Shown in pieces: positions 45,499 to 54,445 of a stretch of DNA of 64,000 nt. Position 1 is the stretch's first letter. Every line of letters begins with the position of its first letter. Under the pieces are notes generated by a model, which did no database searches, had not been told where the DNA came from, and worked only from the letters and a program-made list of their open reading frames with translations. This stretch comes from OLB7 sp966250335 (GTDB taxonomy: Bacteria > Bacteroidota > Ignavibacteria > OLB7): positions 109,875 through 173,874 of the forward strand of contig CBINGZ010000007.1 in assembly GCA_966250335.1 (NCBI GenBank), in the 5' to 3' direction. A program made the translations under genes and the position numbers.

Positions 45499-45538
45499 AA
45501 AGAGGCCGGACTGCAATCGATGCGGTCCGGCCTCTTCT
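45499..45538. terminator. Bidirectional terminator between protease and porD-like genes
   Basis: AAGAGGCCGGAC-like and GTCCGGCCTCTT arms (AGAGGCCGGACTGCA/TGCGGTCCGGCCTCT, with slight mismatch) pair around ATCGA, with A and T runs. It separates convergent genes. Confidence 0.85.
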
Positions 45539-45569
45539 TATATCGTGCTATTGATTCATCAGGTGGGAT

Positions 45570-46484
45570 CTACTTCTCGGCCGATTCCTGATAGAGCGTC
45601 TGATGTATCGGATCGATGAAGACCAGCTTGCGCCAGATGGAAGGATCGTGATACCTGATGAAAAGCTCCGAGTACTCGATATACTTGGTGTCGTTCAGAA
45701 TCCGGATAAGGGTGCTCTGCTCCACCAGGTTGTCCTTGACGTAGGCGAGCTTGGTGAGATGCGACGCGACGGAATCGAGCGCGGCCGCGCGGTTCGTGGC
45801 GATCAGGTCGAGCCCGTTGTAATGGTAGTCGTAGATGAACTTGCGGATCGGATTGTACCGCAGCTCCGACAGCTCGCGGAGCATCCCGAAGCGGGAGTAG
45901 CTCCCCTGGGTCGCCTGCGTGGTCCATCCCTTGGAGTCCGACCGAAGCTGGGCGCGGTTCGCGATATCCCTCGCCATCTGATACATTGCGTCCCCCGTCA
46001 GGTAGCCGTAGCTGTCGAGATCGAGCCCGAGCGCGATATAGACGTAGAAGTCGATAAGGCCGCTGAGCTCGTCGTATCCGGTCGGGTCGCGCTGGATCGG
46101 CTGGTTCCTGACATATCGGAACGCCCAGTGTTCGTCGAGGATCTTCATCATCGGGGAGAGATTCCCCGACTTGTGGAGCACTCTCTGGCTGCCGACCACC
46201 AGCTTCGCCGTATAGTATCCCTCCCCGCCGCCGGTCAGAACGACACTGAGGTTCATCGGGATCTTCTCCCCCTCCCACTCCAGCTCCGTCCACTTGGTGT
46301 TGTCGATATATCGTTCCAGCTCATCGGCGAAGCCGTCCACATCCTGACGCGATGCGGGGTTGATCTGATCCGCGTTGACGTTGACGCTGGCGTCGATCTC
46401 CTGCGCGCCGGCGCTCCGGATCGAGAGTGTGACGAGTGCCGCGATCGTCAGAAGCGAGCGGCTCAAGGTTCGTGGGGTCGGCAT
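45570..46484 (-). CDS. DUF4835 / PorD-like T9SS-associated protein
   Basis: The 304-residue protein has a signal peptide (cleavage after SAGAQ) and then the features of DUF4835: Q-E-I-D-A-S-V-N-V-N-A-D-Q, the Y-I-D-N-T-K-W-T motif typical of the family, D-F-Y-V-Y-I-A-L-G-L-D-L-D-S-Y near the middle and F-I-Y-D-Y-H-Y-N-G-L-D in the last third. In Bacteroidetes this family is annotated as PorD, linked to type IX secretion and gliding. The assignment of a T9SS role is from family knowledge and fits the many T9SS cargo genes here. It is divergent from the beta-barrel gene that follows. Confidence 0.8.
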   Translation of the reverse strand: MPTPRTLSRSLLTIAALVTLSIRSAGAQEIDASVNVNADQINPASRQDVDGFADELERYIDNTKWTELEWEGEKIPMNLSVVLTGGGEGYYTAKLVVGSQRVLHKSGNLSPMMKILDEHWAFRYVRNQPIQRDPTGYDELSGLIDFYVYIALGLDLDSYGYLTGDAMYQMARDIANRAQLRSDSKGWTTQATQGSYSRFGMLRELSELRYNPIRKFIYDYHYNGLDLIATNRAAALDSVASHLTKLAYVKDNLVEQSTLIRILNDTKYIEYSELFIRYHDPSIWRKLVFIDPIHQTLYQESAEK

Positions 46485-46703
46485 GGAGGATATGATCCTG
46501 TTTGAAGTTGAAACTGTGAAACGGACGGCCCGGCCGGGTGAGGCGCCACGGAATACGTGACGGGATTTGGGTGGACCGGTTTATCCGGGGCGACTATATT
46601 CCCCCCGACACCACGACGAACAGCCGTTCATCACCGGAATCAACCGCCGCGCCGGAATCGTTATCCGCGGCGCAGGCTTCCACCACAAGCCGGAATCAAT
46701 GTA

Positions 46704-47531
46704 GTGAAGTGCATAGATCGACGAAAGGGAGAACTTCTGATTGCCCTGCTCCTCCCGGCGACCGCCGCTCCCTCGGCCGCCCAGCAGGAGGAACGAATCA
46801 CGCCGCCGACAGCCGCTCTATCCCTCTCGACATCCGCAAGGATCGATCATCCGTGGCTCGCCCGCGATAACCCGGCGGCTCTGACGTCGGTCGAGGGAAT
46901 CATCGTGCTCGGATCGTTCACCCCTCCCCCCCTTGGAATCGCCGGCCTTCATGAAGGGGGAACCCTCGTTGCCCTCCCGGTCGATACGACGCTCGCGCTC
47001 GGTCTCGCGATCGACGGCGTGAGGCTGCGCGGATACGGGGAGACGACGATCGCGGCGACAGTCGCCTGGTCTCCCGATCCCGCCGCGAGATTCGGTGTGA
47101 CGGTCGCGACCGATCATCTCGCGATCGAGGGATACGGCTCGGCCGTCGCCCCTTCGTTCGATCTCGGCGTGCTCCTCCTCCCCTCTCCCGGCATCCGCTT
47201 CGGGGGGACGCTGCGAACTCCTATCGGATCGTGGGGCGATAGGATCGCGCTCCGGCGGCGGCTGACAATGGGGTTCGCGTTCGATATCGAACGATCGACC
47301 GTCCTCTCGGTCGACGCGCGGCATGAGATCGGCCGACCCGTCGGCGCCTCCGTCGGAATCTCGACCTCGCTCGACCCGGCCCTGACGCTGCGCGCCGGGT
47401 TCGGCCACGGGCCCACGATGATCTCACTGGGGATGACGCTCGACTGCGACGGGATCATTGCCGACTACGGCGGCTCATATATCGTGCCGATCGGGTTCCG
47501 ACATCTCTTCGGGGTCGGCGTGCGACTCTGA
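46704..47531 (+). CDS. Small outer-membrane beta-barrel protein
   Basis: The start is set at the GTG at 46704, which gives a signal peptide (M-K-C-I-D-R-R-K-G then LLIALLLPATAAPSAAQ). The 275 residues alternate polar and hydrophobic residues in strands joined by short Gly/Asp/Pro turns, as in outer-membrane barrels. W-L-A-R-D-N-P-A-A-L-T-S recalls the N-P-A-A/G motif of FadL, PorV and UPF0164-like barrels, and G-F-R-H-L-F-G-V-G-V-R-L is a typical C-terminal strand ending in an aromatic/hydrophobic pattern. A link to T9SS is only inference. The next gene follows after 53 bases. Confidence 0.6.
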   Translation: MKCIDRRKGELLIALLLPATAAPSAAQQEERITPPTAALSLSTSARIDHPWLARDNPAALTSVEGIIVLGSFTPPPLGIAGLHEGGTLVALPVDTTLALGLAIDGVRLRGYGETTIAATVAWSPDPAARFGVTVATDHLAIEGYGSAVAPSFDLGVLLLPSPGIRFGGTLRTPIGSWGDRIALRRRLTMGFAFDIERSTVLSVDARHEIGRPVGASVGISTSLDPALTLRAGFGHGPTMISLGMTLDCDGIIADYGGSYIVPIGFRHLFGVGVRL

Positions 47532-47584
47532 TCGGAGACGGCTCCGGAATGGAGCGATTTCACCACAACCAACTTCATACCACC

Positions 47585-49732
47585 ATGCGATATTATATGC
47601 CGGTGTTGCTGATATCCGCGACCGTTCATTGCGCAGGAGCGGTTCAGGGAGATGCACAGGATACCTCGGGCGATTCGGCGCCCGCTCTTGAACGACTGCT
47701 GGAAGAGGAATCCGAATCGGGATCGGAGGAGGTTCTGGACGAACTTGAACGATACATCCGCGAACCGCTGAGTCTTCATGTCGCGTCGGCGACCGAACTG
47801 TCGCGGCTCCCCGGCATATCGCCCGGCGACGCACGGGCGATCCTCCGGTTCGTGGCCGAACGGGGGCCGATCGATCTCTCCGAACTGGAGAACGCCGGAC
47901 TCGCAACCGAAGAGCAGATCGGCACGCTGCGGACCTACACCACGCTCGCACGTCCCACGCCGGAGGCTCCGAAGCTGAAGGTCGCGCTCCGGGCGCGGGC
48001 CGTCATCGATCTTCAGACACGCCTGGGGTTCCGCGACGAGATCTATCGCGTCGGGCTCCTTCACGATCCCGCGACCGGGGATTCGATCGGCCTCGACACC
48101 TTCTCCCTCGGCCCCTCCTACCTCGGCGGACCAGGAGCCGTCATGACCCGCATCGACGGATCGTACGGCGATTATTCCGCGGGGATCGTCTTCGAGCGGG
48201 ACGCAGGGGAGCCCCTCTTCGTCCGGGACACGCTGGGGTACGCGCGCACCCGGTTCGAGCGGACGGACGGGATTCCGGGCGGCGGATCGATCAGCCGTTT
48301 CGGCGCGTTCACGGGAGGATATCTGACCCTGAAGCGGGAGCCGTTCACCGCCCATATCGGCGACTACACGGCCGACTTCGGAGGAGGGCTCGCCCTGGGG
48401 GGCTCGAACCGGAGATATGCCGGAAGAGGCCGGCCGCGCGGGATCGCTCCGCATCGCTCCTCCGAAGGGAACCGATATCTGAGCGGCGCCGCCGTGAGCA
48501 TGGCCGGCGATCCGCTCCCCCCCGGGTTTTCGGCGGCTGCATTCGTCTCCCGGCGGTCGCTGGACGCAACCTTCGGCAACATCATCGAATCGGATGGCGA
48601 TACGGTGTTCTCCGTGACCTCGCTGCGGGATGACGGCTACAGAAGAACCTGGAGCGAACTGAGACGGAGCGCCCTCCTGATCGAAACGCTGACGGGAGCC
48701 GCTCTCCGGTACGGGTCGAAAGAGAGACATATCGCATTCACCACATACCGATCACGATTCCGATCATCATCGCATAGCGATTCAACCAGACCTCTCGACC
48801 ATTCCGGCCTCTCCCTGCTCGCCGTCGACGGAGCGATCGAGACGGGGAACCTCGCGGTTCGCGGAGAAGCTGCACGCGACGGCGCGGGGATCGTGGCGGG
48901 GAGGGGCGGGATCGACCTGGCCCACGCCGGCATGAATATCGCGCTGACTGCGCATTTCCTCCCCTTCTCCTTCGTCTCGCCCCACGCCGGAACAATCGGC
49001 GGCACCGGTTCGGGGAGGAGCAACGAGCGCGGCCTCTCGATCATGATCGACGCGAAGATCGCTCCGCGATCGGTCATCCGGACGTCGTTCGATCTGGCGA
49101 GGACCTTCGAGCGCACGTACGCGGTCCCCCTCCCCGCATCGGAATCACGGGGTTCGCTCTCCCTCGACTGCGAGGCGGCGCCGGGATGGAAGCTCGACCT
49201 CAGGATCAGGTCGGCGGCGGCCGTCACGGCGACCACGATCCGTGACCGGTTCGGTCGCGACCGGCGCGCGGTCATGGAACGGGAGGCCTTCGCCGTCAGA
49301 GCCGGGCTGGAATGGTCATCCCCCGACCGGCGATTCCGGGTCCGGGCACGGTTCGAGCGGCTTCATACGTCATACTCGGAGATCCGCCCCTCGCTCGACG
49401 GCCTGCTGACCTATCTCGATCTCCAGTGGTCTCCCTCGACCGCCCTGGTCGTCGGGCTCCGCCGGGCGCTCTTCCAGGGCGAGGGGAACGACGCGGCGCC
49501 GTATATGTTCGAACAGGATCTTCCCGGTCGTCCCGCCGGGGAGACCCTTGCCGGCGAGGGAGGACGATCGTACATCCACGCCCGCTGGCGTCCTCTCCCG
49601 GGGATCTCGATCGCGGCGAAGTATGGGGAAACGCTCTATCACGACCGGGAGACCATCTCGCCGGGAACGCTGCAGGAGATCGACGGGCCGCTGCACGGCA
49701 CGCTCGCCGTGCAGATCGACGTAAGTTTGTAG
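47585..49732 (+). CDS. Helix-hairpin-helix and beta-barrel outer-membrane protein
   Basis: The start at 47585 gives a signal peptide (M-R-Y-Y-M-P-V-L-L-I-S-A); an upstream ATG at 47549 is possible. Residues about 60-125 hold a helix-hairpin-helix: ATELSRLPGISPGDARAILRF followed by I-D-L-S-E-L-E-N-A-G-L. This occurs in ComEA, but here it is fused to a long beta-barrel of about 580 residues with alternating strands and glycine-rich turns. Proteins of this HHH-barrel type are seen in Bacteroidetes and their role is not settled. DNA uptake is one idea, with no further evidence here. It follows the smaller barrel gene in an operon. Confidence 0.7.
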   Translation: MRYYMPVLLISATVHCAGAVQGDAQDTSGDSAPALERLLEEESESGSEEVLDELERYIREPLSLHVASATELSRLPGISPGDARAILRFVAERGPIDLSELENAGLATEEQIGTLRTYTTLARPTPEAPKLKVALRARAVIDLQTRLGFRDEIYRVGLLHDPATGDSIGLDTFSLGPSYLGGPGAVMTRIDGSYGDYSAGIVFERDAGEPLFVRDTLGYARTRFERTDGIPGGGSISRFGAFTGGYLTLKREPFTAHIGDYTADFGGGLALGGSNRRYAGRGRPRGIAPHRSSEGNRYLSGAAVSMAGDPLPPGFSAAAFVSRRSLDATFGNIIESDGDTVFSVTSLRDDGYRRTWSELRRSALLIETLTGAALRYGSKERHIAFTTYRSRFRSSSHSDSTRPLDHSGLSLLAVDGAIETGNLAVRGEAARDGAGIVAGRGGIDLAHAGMNIALTAHFLPFSFVSPHAGTIGGTGSGRSNERGLSIMIDAKIAPRSVIRTSFDLARTFERTYAVPLPASESRGSLSLDCEAAPGWKLDLRIRSAAAVTATTIRDRFGRDRRAVMEREAFAVRAGLEWSSPDRRFRVRARFERLHTSYSEIRPSLDGLLTYLDLQWSPSTALVVGLRRALFQGEGNDAAPYMFEQDLPGRPAGETLAGEGGRSYIHARWRPLPGISIAAKYGETLYHDRETISPGTLQEIDGPLHGTLAVQIDVSL

Positions 49733-49830
49733 AGCCGAACGCTCTTAAACGAAGCCGGACGGAAGAGGTCACAGGGGAAGTCGAGAGAAGAGAAAGAGCG
49801 ACATCAATGAACGAAACGGAGAGATATCTC

Positions 49831-50481
49831 ATGAACGCATACAGAGGGAACGGGGGAACGATGCTGGCGGCGATGCTGATCGCCGTATGTGTCGCCGACG
49901 CGCGCCCCGGGCCGAGACCGGCGGGGATCGAGGAGATCGTCGCGAAGACCAAGGCGCTCTACAACGGCACATCGAGCGCGGAGATCCAGTTCGAGCAGTC
50001 GGGCGCCGGGGGCGCATCGAAGGGGACGCTGACCTACGCCCAGGGGAACAAGTACCGTCTGGAATATCCCAAACAGACATTCATCAGCAACGGCCAGAAG
50101 GTCTGGACCTTCACCCCGGCCGCGAAGCAGGTGGTGATCTCGAAGGCGTCGACCCAGAAGGGACGATTGACGCCGAACGACATCCTCAAATCGTTCCCCG
50201 GCGATTATGCGACCTCCCTGGTGCGTGAGGAGAAGGTGAACGGACGGGCCGTCTGGGTGGTGCGCTGCGTCCCGAAAGGGGAGAAAATCGGCGACGTGAC
50301 CGAGGCGACGCTCTACATCGACAAGGCGACCTACCGGTTCCAGCAGATAGCGATCACCAGTCCCACGCTCGGCTCGGTGACGCTCCGGATCGTGTCGGCG
50401 AAGTACGACACGAAGATCCCCGACTCCCGTTTCACCTTCGCCCCCTCCGGCGACACGAAGGTGGTCGATCTGACGAAGTAA
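49831..50481 (+). CDS. lolA: Outer-membrane lipoprotein carrier LolA
   Basis: LolA ferries lipoproteins through the periplasm. The start at 49831 is preceded by GGAGAG and gives a signal peptide (MNAYRGNGGTMLAAMLIAVC then VADA). The 216-residue product has the half-barrel pattern: A-E-I-Q-F-E-Q-S, G-T-L-T-Y-A-Q-G-N-K-Y-R-L-E-Y, N-G-Q-K-V-W-T-F-T, A-V-W-V-V-R-C-V-P-K, and F-Q-Q-I-A-I-T-S. Length and order match LolA. It follows the HHH-barrel gene by 98 bases and is followed by a very long hairpin. The window has several lipoproteins that would need this carrier. Confidence 0.82.
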   Translation: MNAYRGNGGTMLAAMLIAVCVADARPGPRPAGIEEIVAKTKALYNGTSSAEIQFEQSGAGGASKGTLTYAQGNKYRLEYPKQTFISNGQKVWTFTPAAKQVVISKASTQKGRLTPNDILKSFPGDYATSLVREEKVNGRAVWVVRCVPKGEKIGDVTEATLYIDKATYRFQQIAITSPTLGSVTLRIVSAKYDTKIPDSRFTFAPSGDTKVVDLTK

Positions 50482-50502
50482 CCGCAACGCTTCAGCATTA
50501 CC

Positions 50503-50568
50503 CCGAAGCTCCGGGGGAAGCGACCGTTCACGACAGCCGATGAACGGGCTGCTTCCCCGGAGCTTCGG
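50503..50568. terminator. Long near-perfect hairpin after lolA
   Basis: CCGAAGCTCCGGGGGAAGC and GCTTCCCCGGAGCTTCGG pair over about 18 bp, and an inner CCGTTCA/TGAACGG extends it. It has no T-run. It could be a terminator, an RNA-stabilising stem or a palindromic repeat. Confidence 0.65.
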
Positions 50569-50658
50569 CATGTCTGGAGCGCATCGTTATATTGGTCGTC
50601 CGGCAGGTTCCAGGGCCGGGTCCCCGCCGGAGCTAACGAATCGTCGACAGATCGCATC

Positions 50659-51669
50659 GTGGAATCATCTCACTCTCACACCGAATCGCAGGCCGCAGGG
50701 GCTCCCCCCCGCCCGGTCCCGACCGATATGCTCCAGCATCTGGTCCCCAGACAGCGGAGGAGCGGCCGGCAGTGGCTCAAGTGGCTCTGGGATCAGGTCT
50801 ATGCGGTCGCGATGCGCTCCGACGAGGACCATATCTTCATGCTGGCCGCGGGGGTGGCGTTCAACATCATCACCTCGCTGGTGCCGATGCTTCTCATCCT
50901 GCTCTTTGCACTGGGATATATTCTCGATTCGGAGACGGTGATGGAACAGTTGCGGACCTACGCCTCCACATATATCGTGGCGGAAGGTAATCGCGCCGAT
51001 ATCATCCTCACGCTTCAGTCGCAGGTGTCGGCGCTGATCGAGAATCGCGGCGTGGCGGGACTTATCGGTTTCGGCGGCCTCCTCTGGACCGCCTCGGCGC
51101 TTGCGGCCTCGATCCGCGTCTGCATCAACAAGGTCCTCCGCTGCCGCGAGGAACGCCACTACCTGATCTACAAGCTCTACGACATGACGTCGATCGCCGC
51201 GATCGGGCTGCTGGTCTTCATATCGGTGCTGCTGGGCCCGATCCTTCAGCTCGTGACGGCGACCAGCGACAGGATCGGGGATCTGCTGAACCTTGCGGGA
51301 TTCGAATGGATCGTGACGGAGGCGGTGAGCGCGGCCACGGCGCTTCTTCTCTTCTATATCATCTTTCGATACATGCCCTACCAGCGCCAGTCACGCCACA
51401 TCATCTGGATCGGGACGCTGACCAGCACGGTCCTGTGGGAGATCGCGCGGCAGGTGTTCGGGTTCTATCTGATGGAGTTCAAGACCTTCGCACGGATCTA
51501 CGGGGCATACGCCTTTTTCGCCACGGCCGCCCTCTGGATCTACTACAGCGCCCTCGTCTTCCTGATCGGGGCGGAAGTCGCCTACCATATCAAGCAGAGC
51601 CGCTGGAACGCCCGCCGCCAGTTCGAACGGATCGCGATGGGAGATCGGAACGGCTCGGCCGCCGGGTAG
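50659..51669 (+). CDS. YihY/BrkB-family membrane protein
   Basis: The start is a GTG at 50659. The 336-residue protein has a charged N-terminal region of about 40 residues and then six hydrophobic segments: L-A-A-G-V-A-F-N-I-I-T-S-L-V-P, G-L-I-G-F-G-G-L-L-W, S-I-A-A-I-G-L-L-V-F, A-L-L-L-F-Y-I-I-F-R-Y, I-Y-G-A-Y-A-F-F-A-T, and I-Y-Y-S-A-L-V-F-L-I-G-A-E-V. These match the BrkB/YihY family (once called RNase BN by error). The function is unsettled; transport or envelope roles have been proposed. It lies between lolA and an L,D-transpeptidase gene transcribed in the opposite direction. Confidence 0.88.
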   Translation: MESSHSHTESQAAGAPPRPVPTDMLQHLVPRQRRSGRQWLKWLWDQVYAVAMRSDEDHIFMLAAGVAFNIITSLVPMLLILLFALGYILDSETVMEQLRTYASTYIVAEGNRADIILTLQSQVSALIENRGVAGLIGFGGLLWTASALAASIRVCINKVLRCREERHYLIYKLYDMTSIAAIGLLVFISVLLGPILQLVTATSDRIGDLLNLAGFEWIVTEAVSAATALLLFYIIFRYMPYQRQSRHIIWIGTLTSTVLWEIARQVFGFYLMEFKTFARIYGAYAFFATAALWIYYSALVFLIGAEVAYHIKQSRWNARRQFERIAMGDRNGSAAG

Positions 51670-51684
51670 TCATCCCTTAACCCC

Positions 51685-52860
51685 TTACTGCATTGCCCCC
51701 TCCGGGGCCTTCTCCACCGGCTTCGGCTCCTGGACAGCATCGGGCTTCTGGGGTGGACGCGACTCCGAGCGCGAGGAGCGCTGCACAGCCTTGGCGCGCC
51801 TGCGGTCGTTGTAGTCGATCGAGGCGGAGAGTGTGACTCCCTCGCGGATGATCCCTCTGGCGCGGAGTGTGTCCTCGGCGACCAGATACCGCTGGCGGTT
51901 CGCGATCGCGCCGCGCGCATCCTTCGGCACCTGCGAGATCGGAATCCATGCCTCCTCCACCCCCATCGGATGATCGGGGAGCTTCAGGATGCCGTCGCGG
52001 TTGGAGGCGAGCTCCAGCCACGGTCCCCCGCGCTTCCGGGTGAAGTCGAAGTTGTCGATGATGATCACCGGTGTTCCCGAGAGATGAATCCACCTTCCCG
52101 CAGAATCCCTCTTCCCCCCCTGTCCCCAGCCGAAGAGCCACTGGGCGTCGGTCATGAACTGGCGGACGCAGGAATGGGAGACGGGGCGCCCCGGCATGGC
52201 GAACTGATGGAACGCGTTCCCCGCGTAGAGATGGAAGTTCCAGGTGAAGGGGAGCTTCCACTCGTCGTTGAGCGACGAGATGCGGAGCCGTTCGCGCCAG
52301 GTAAGAGCGTAGCGGCCGGGGAAGGTCGGCTTCCGTTCGGTGCCGGTGTTGCAGGCGGCGAAGCGGACGAGCCTGCCGTGCTCGTAGCAGGCGTAGGCCT
52401 GCAGAGCGTTGGAGATCATGATGATCTTCGGGATCGTGTCGGCGGCCGGGTAGCGCTGCGGGAAGACCGAGTAGGCGCGCAGATCGCCGACGATCGAATC
52501 GGGGAGGGCGAGCGTATCTCCCAGCCTGATATATCCGAACTCCTTTCTGTTCAGCGTCGTGATGACCCTGTAGGCGGCCGAGTCATGATTACGCGCGAAG
52601 CGCTTGCGGATGGAATCGAGCATCCCCTTCGAGGAGATCGGCGTGCGACGGTAGGGGATTTCCGGGAAGACCTCCTCCTTCACCCCCTCCGCCCTGTCGA
52701 CCGAGTCGGCGACCCTGACGGAATCGCCGTGCATGGAGTCGACGCGGGCAAGCGAGTCGTGGGGAGTGGTTTCATGGAGCATCTCCTGGCTTCCGGGATC
52801 GCAGGCGGTCACGGCGAAGCAGGCGCAGAGAGCGGCGGTAAGGGTCCAGGTACGATACAT
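51685..52860 (-). CDS. L,D-transpeptidase lipoprotein (YkuD domain)
   Basis: The start at 52860 gives a lipoprotein signal (MYRTWTLTAALCACFAVTAC, Cys20). Residues from about 80 hold a LysM-like module (T-L-N-R-K-E-F-G-Y-I-R-L-G-D-T-L) and then a YkuD catalytic domain: H-Q-F-A-M-P-G-R-P-V-S-H-S-C-V-R, with the nucleophile Cys of S-H-S-C. In many enzymes this motif reads S-H-G-C; the Ser here occurs in a Bacteroidetes group. It makes 3-3 cross-links or attaches lipoproteins to peptidoglycan, in the periplasm. The Pro/Lys/Glu-rich tail is not conserved. The gene is convergent with yihY, the stops 15 bases apart. Confidence 0.85.
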   Translation of the reverse strand: MYRTWTLTAALCACFAVTACDPGSQEMLHETTPHDSLARVDSMHGDSVRVADSVDRAEGVKEEVFPEIPYRRTPISSKGMLDSIRKRFARNHDSAAYRVITTLNRKEFGYIRLGDTLALPDSIVGDLRAYSVFPQRYPAADTIPKIIMISNALQAYACYEHGRLVRFAACNTGTERKPTFPGRYALTWRERLRISSLNDEWKLPFTWNFHLYAGNAFHQFAMPGRPVSHSCVRQFMTDAQWLFGWGQGGKRDSAGRWIHLSGTPVIIIDNFDFTRKRGGPWLELASNRDGILKLPDHPMGVEEAWIPISQVPKDARGAIANRQRYLVAEDTLRARGIIREGVTLSASIDYNDRRRAKAVQRSSRSESRPPQKPDAVQEPKPVEKAPEGAMQ

Positions 52861-52977
52861 CGTGTCGGTAGAGGAAGCTGATCGGTATACGGTCCGGGCA
52901 TGGTCACGCAACACACGCGACGGCAAGATTGAACTTTTGCGGCGATCAGGCAAGATGCCGGCCTGAATCTTGTTCGA

Positions 52978-53019
52978 GGAACGTCGCCGGTCGGTTCGCG
53001 GAAGGGGAACCGGCGTTCC
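52978..53019. other. Hairpin in the 301-bp gap before prfA's end
   Basis: GGAACG...CCGGT and ACCGG...CGTTCC form a stem with small bulges. The gap 52861-53161 has no supported gene. It probably holds the L,D-transpeptidase promoter and a weak terminator of prfA. Confidence 0.3.
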
Positions 53020-53161
53020 GAAGGCGGGCGCCGGGGAGAATCTCCTCCATCATACACGCCGGAAGCCGCCGGGTGTTCCGCAGGCGGAAGCTCCTGCCCC
53101 TTTCCTTCATCACAACCGGCGGATCGGCCCTGTCGGTTCCCGTTTCAATGACGGCGCGGTG

Positions 53162-54241
53162 TCAGACCGTCACACCGCTTCTCAGCTTTTCGGCCCGTTC
53201 GGCCAGCTTCAGGGCGGTGATGATCGGGTCGAGCTCTCCCTCGACCACCTCCACCAGCGGGCGGTTCTTGGCGTCCCCCTGGAGTCTGTGATCGGTCACC
53301 CGGTTCTGCGGCCAGTTGTAGGTACGGATCTTGTCCGACCTGTCGCCGCTTCCCACCATCTCCTTCCGCTGCGCCGCATAGGCGCTCTCCGCCTTCTCCC
53401 GCTCGATCTCGTAGATCTTGGCGCGGAGCATCTTCATTGCCCGCTCACGGTTCTGAAGCTGCGAACGTTCCTGCTGGCAGCTCACGACGATCCCGGTGGG
53501 ACGGTGGGTGAGCCTGACGGCCGTTTCCACCTTGTTGACGTTCTGTCCCCCCTTTCCCCCGGACCGGAACGTGTCCATGTCGATATCGGCCGGGTTGACG
53601 TCGACCTCCACATCCTCCACTTCCGGAAGGATGGCGACGGTCGCGGCGGATGTGTGAACCCGCCCCTGCTGTTCGGTCTCCGGCACCCGCTGCACGCGAT
53701 GGACGCCCGACTCGAACTTCATGGTGCCGAAGACCTCATCCCCGGTCAGCTGGAAGATGACCTCCTTGAAGCCCCCCAGATCGGATTCGCTGAAATCGAG
53801 CAGTTCCACTCGCCATCCCTTCCGTTCGGCGTAGCGGGTGTACATCCTGTAGAGGTCCCCCGCGAAGAGGGCAGCCTCCTCTCCACCGGTCCCGGCGCGG
53901 ACCTCGACGATACAGTTCTTGGCGTCGTCGGGATCGGGGGGGATAAGGAGGACACGGATCTCCTCCTCCATCACCTCTCTCCGGTCACGGAGTTCCGCGT
54001 ATTCGGCCTCGGCCATTTCGCGCATCTCCGGATCGCCGGCGGTCCCCATCAGCTCCCGCGCCCCTTCCAGATCGCCGATCAGCTTGCGGTAGGCATGATA
54101 CGCCTCCACGATGGGACCGAGCTGCTTCTGTTCGCGGCTCGCCTCGCGGTAGGTCTTCAGATCGTTGAAGATGTTGGGATCGCTCAGGCGCTGTTCGATC
54201 TCTTCGTAGCGTCTATGAATCTGGCTCAGTTTGTCGAGCAT
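53162..54241 (-). CDS. prfA: Peptide chain release factor 1
   Basis: RF1 reads UAA and UAG and triggers peptide release. The 359-residue protein shows the universal GGQ in S-G-G-K-G-G-Q-N-V-N-K, the stop-codon-reading P-x-T region as V-P-E-T-E-Q-Q-G-R-V-H-T-S-A, and the motif E-V-R-A-G-T-G-G-E-E-A-A-L-F-A. The N-terminal helical part and the C-terminal domain are complete. The length is exactly typical. No prmC methyltransferase gene lies next to it. It is divergent from the following TPR gene. Confidence 0.97.
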   Translation of the reverse strand: MLDKLSQIHRRYEEIEQRLSDPNIFNDLKTYREASREQKQLGPIVEAYHAYRKLIGDLEGARELMGTAGDPEMREMAEAEYAELRDRREVMEEEIRVLLIPPDPDDAKNCIVEVRAGTGGEEAALFAGDLYRMYTRYAERKGWRVELLDFSESDLGGFKEVIFQLTGDEVFGTMKFESGVHRVQRVPETEQQGRVHTSAATVAILPEVEDVEVDVNPADIDMDTFRSGGKGGQNVNKVETAVRLTHRPTGIVVSCQQERSQLQNRERAMKMLRAKIYEIEREKAESAYAAQRKEMVGSGDRSDKIRTYNWPQNRVTDHRLQGDAKNRPLVEVVEGELDPIITALKLAERAEKLRSGVTV

Positions 54242-54445
54242 TGCTCTTCCTTTCCGATTACCGGCATCCGTTCAGGTCCGCTAGGAACTCACGGATCGGG
54301 AATCACGTTTTTTATCTATGGATACCGATGGGGTTCCATCGGCCCGTAATCTATCAAACTGCGGCATAACCCGTTGTACGTATCTGAAAGCCTGATCTAC
54401 CGATATGTGCATCCTTGATTCCATGATTATTCTCGCGATACAGCC

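Noticed and set aside
54325..54342. CCGATGG/CCATCGG hairpin between prfA and the TPR gene as a terminator
   Set aside because: The genes are divergent, so no terminator is expected, and there is no T-run on either strand.
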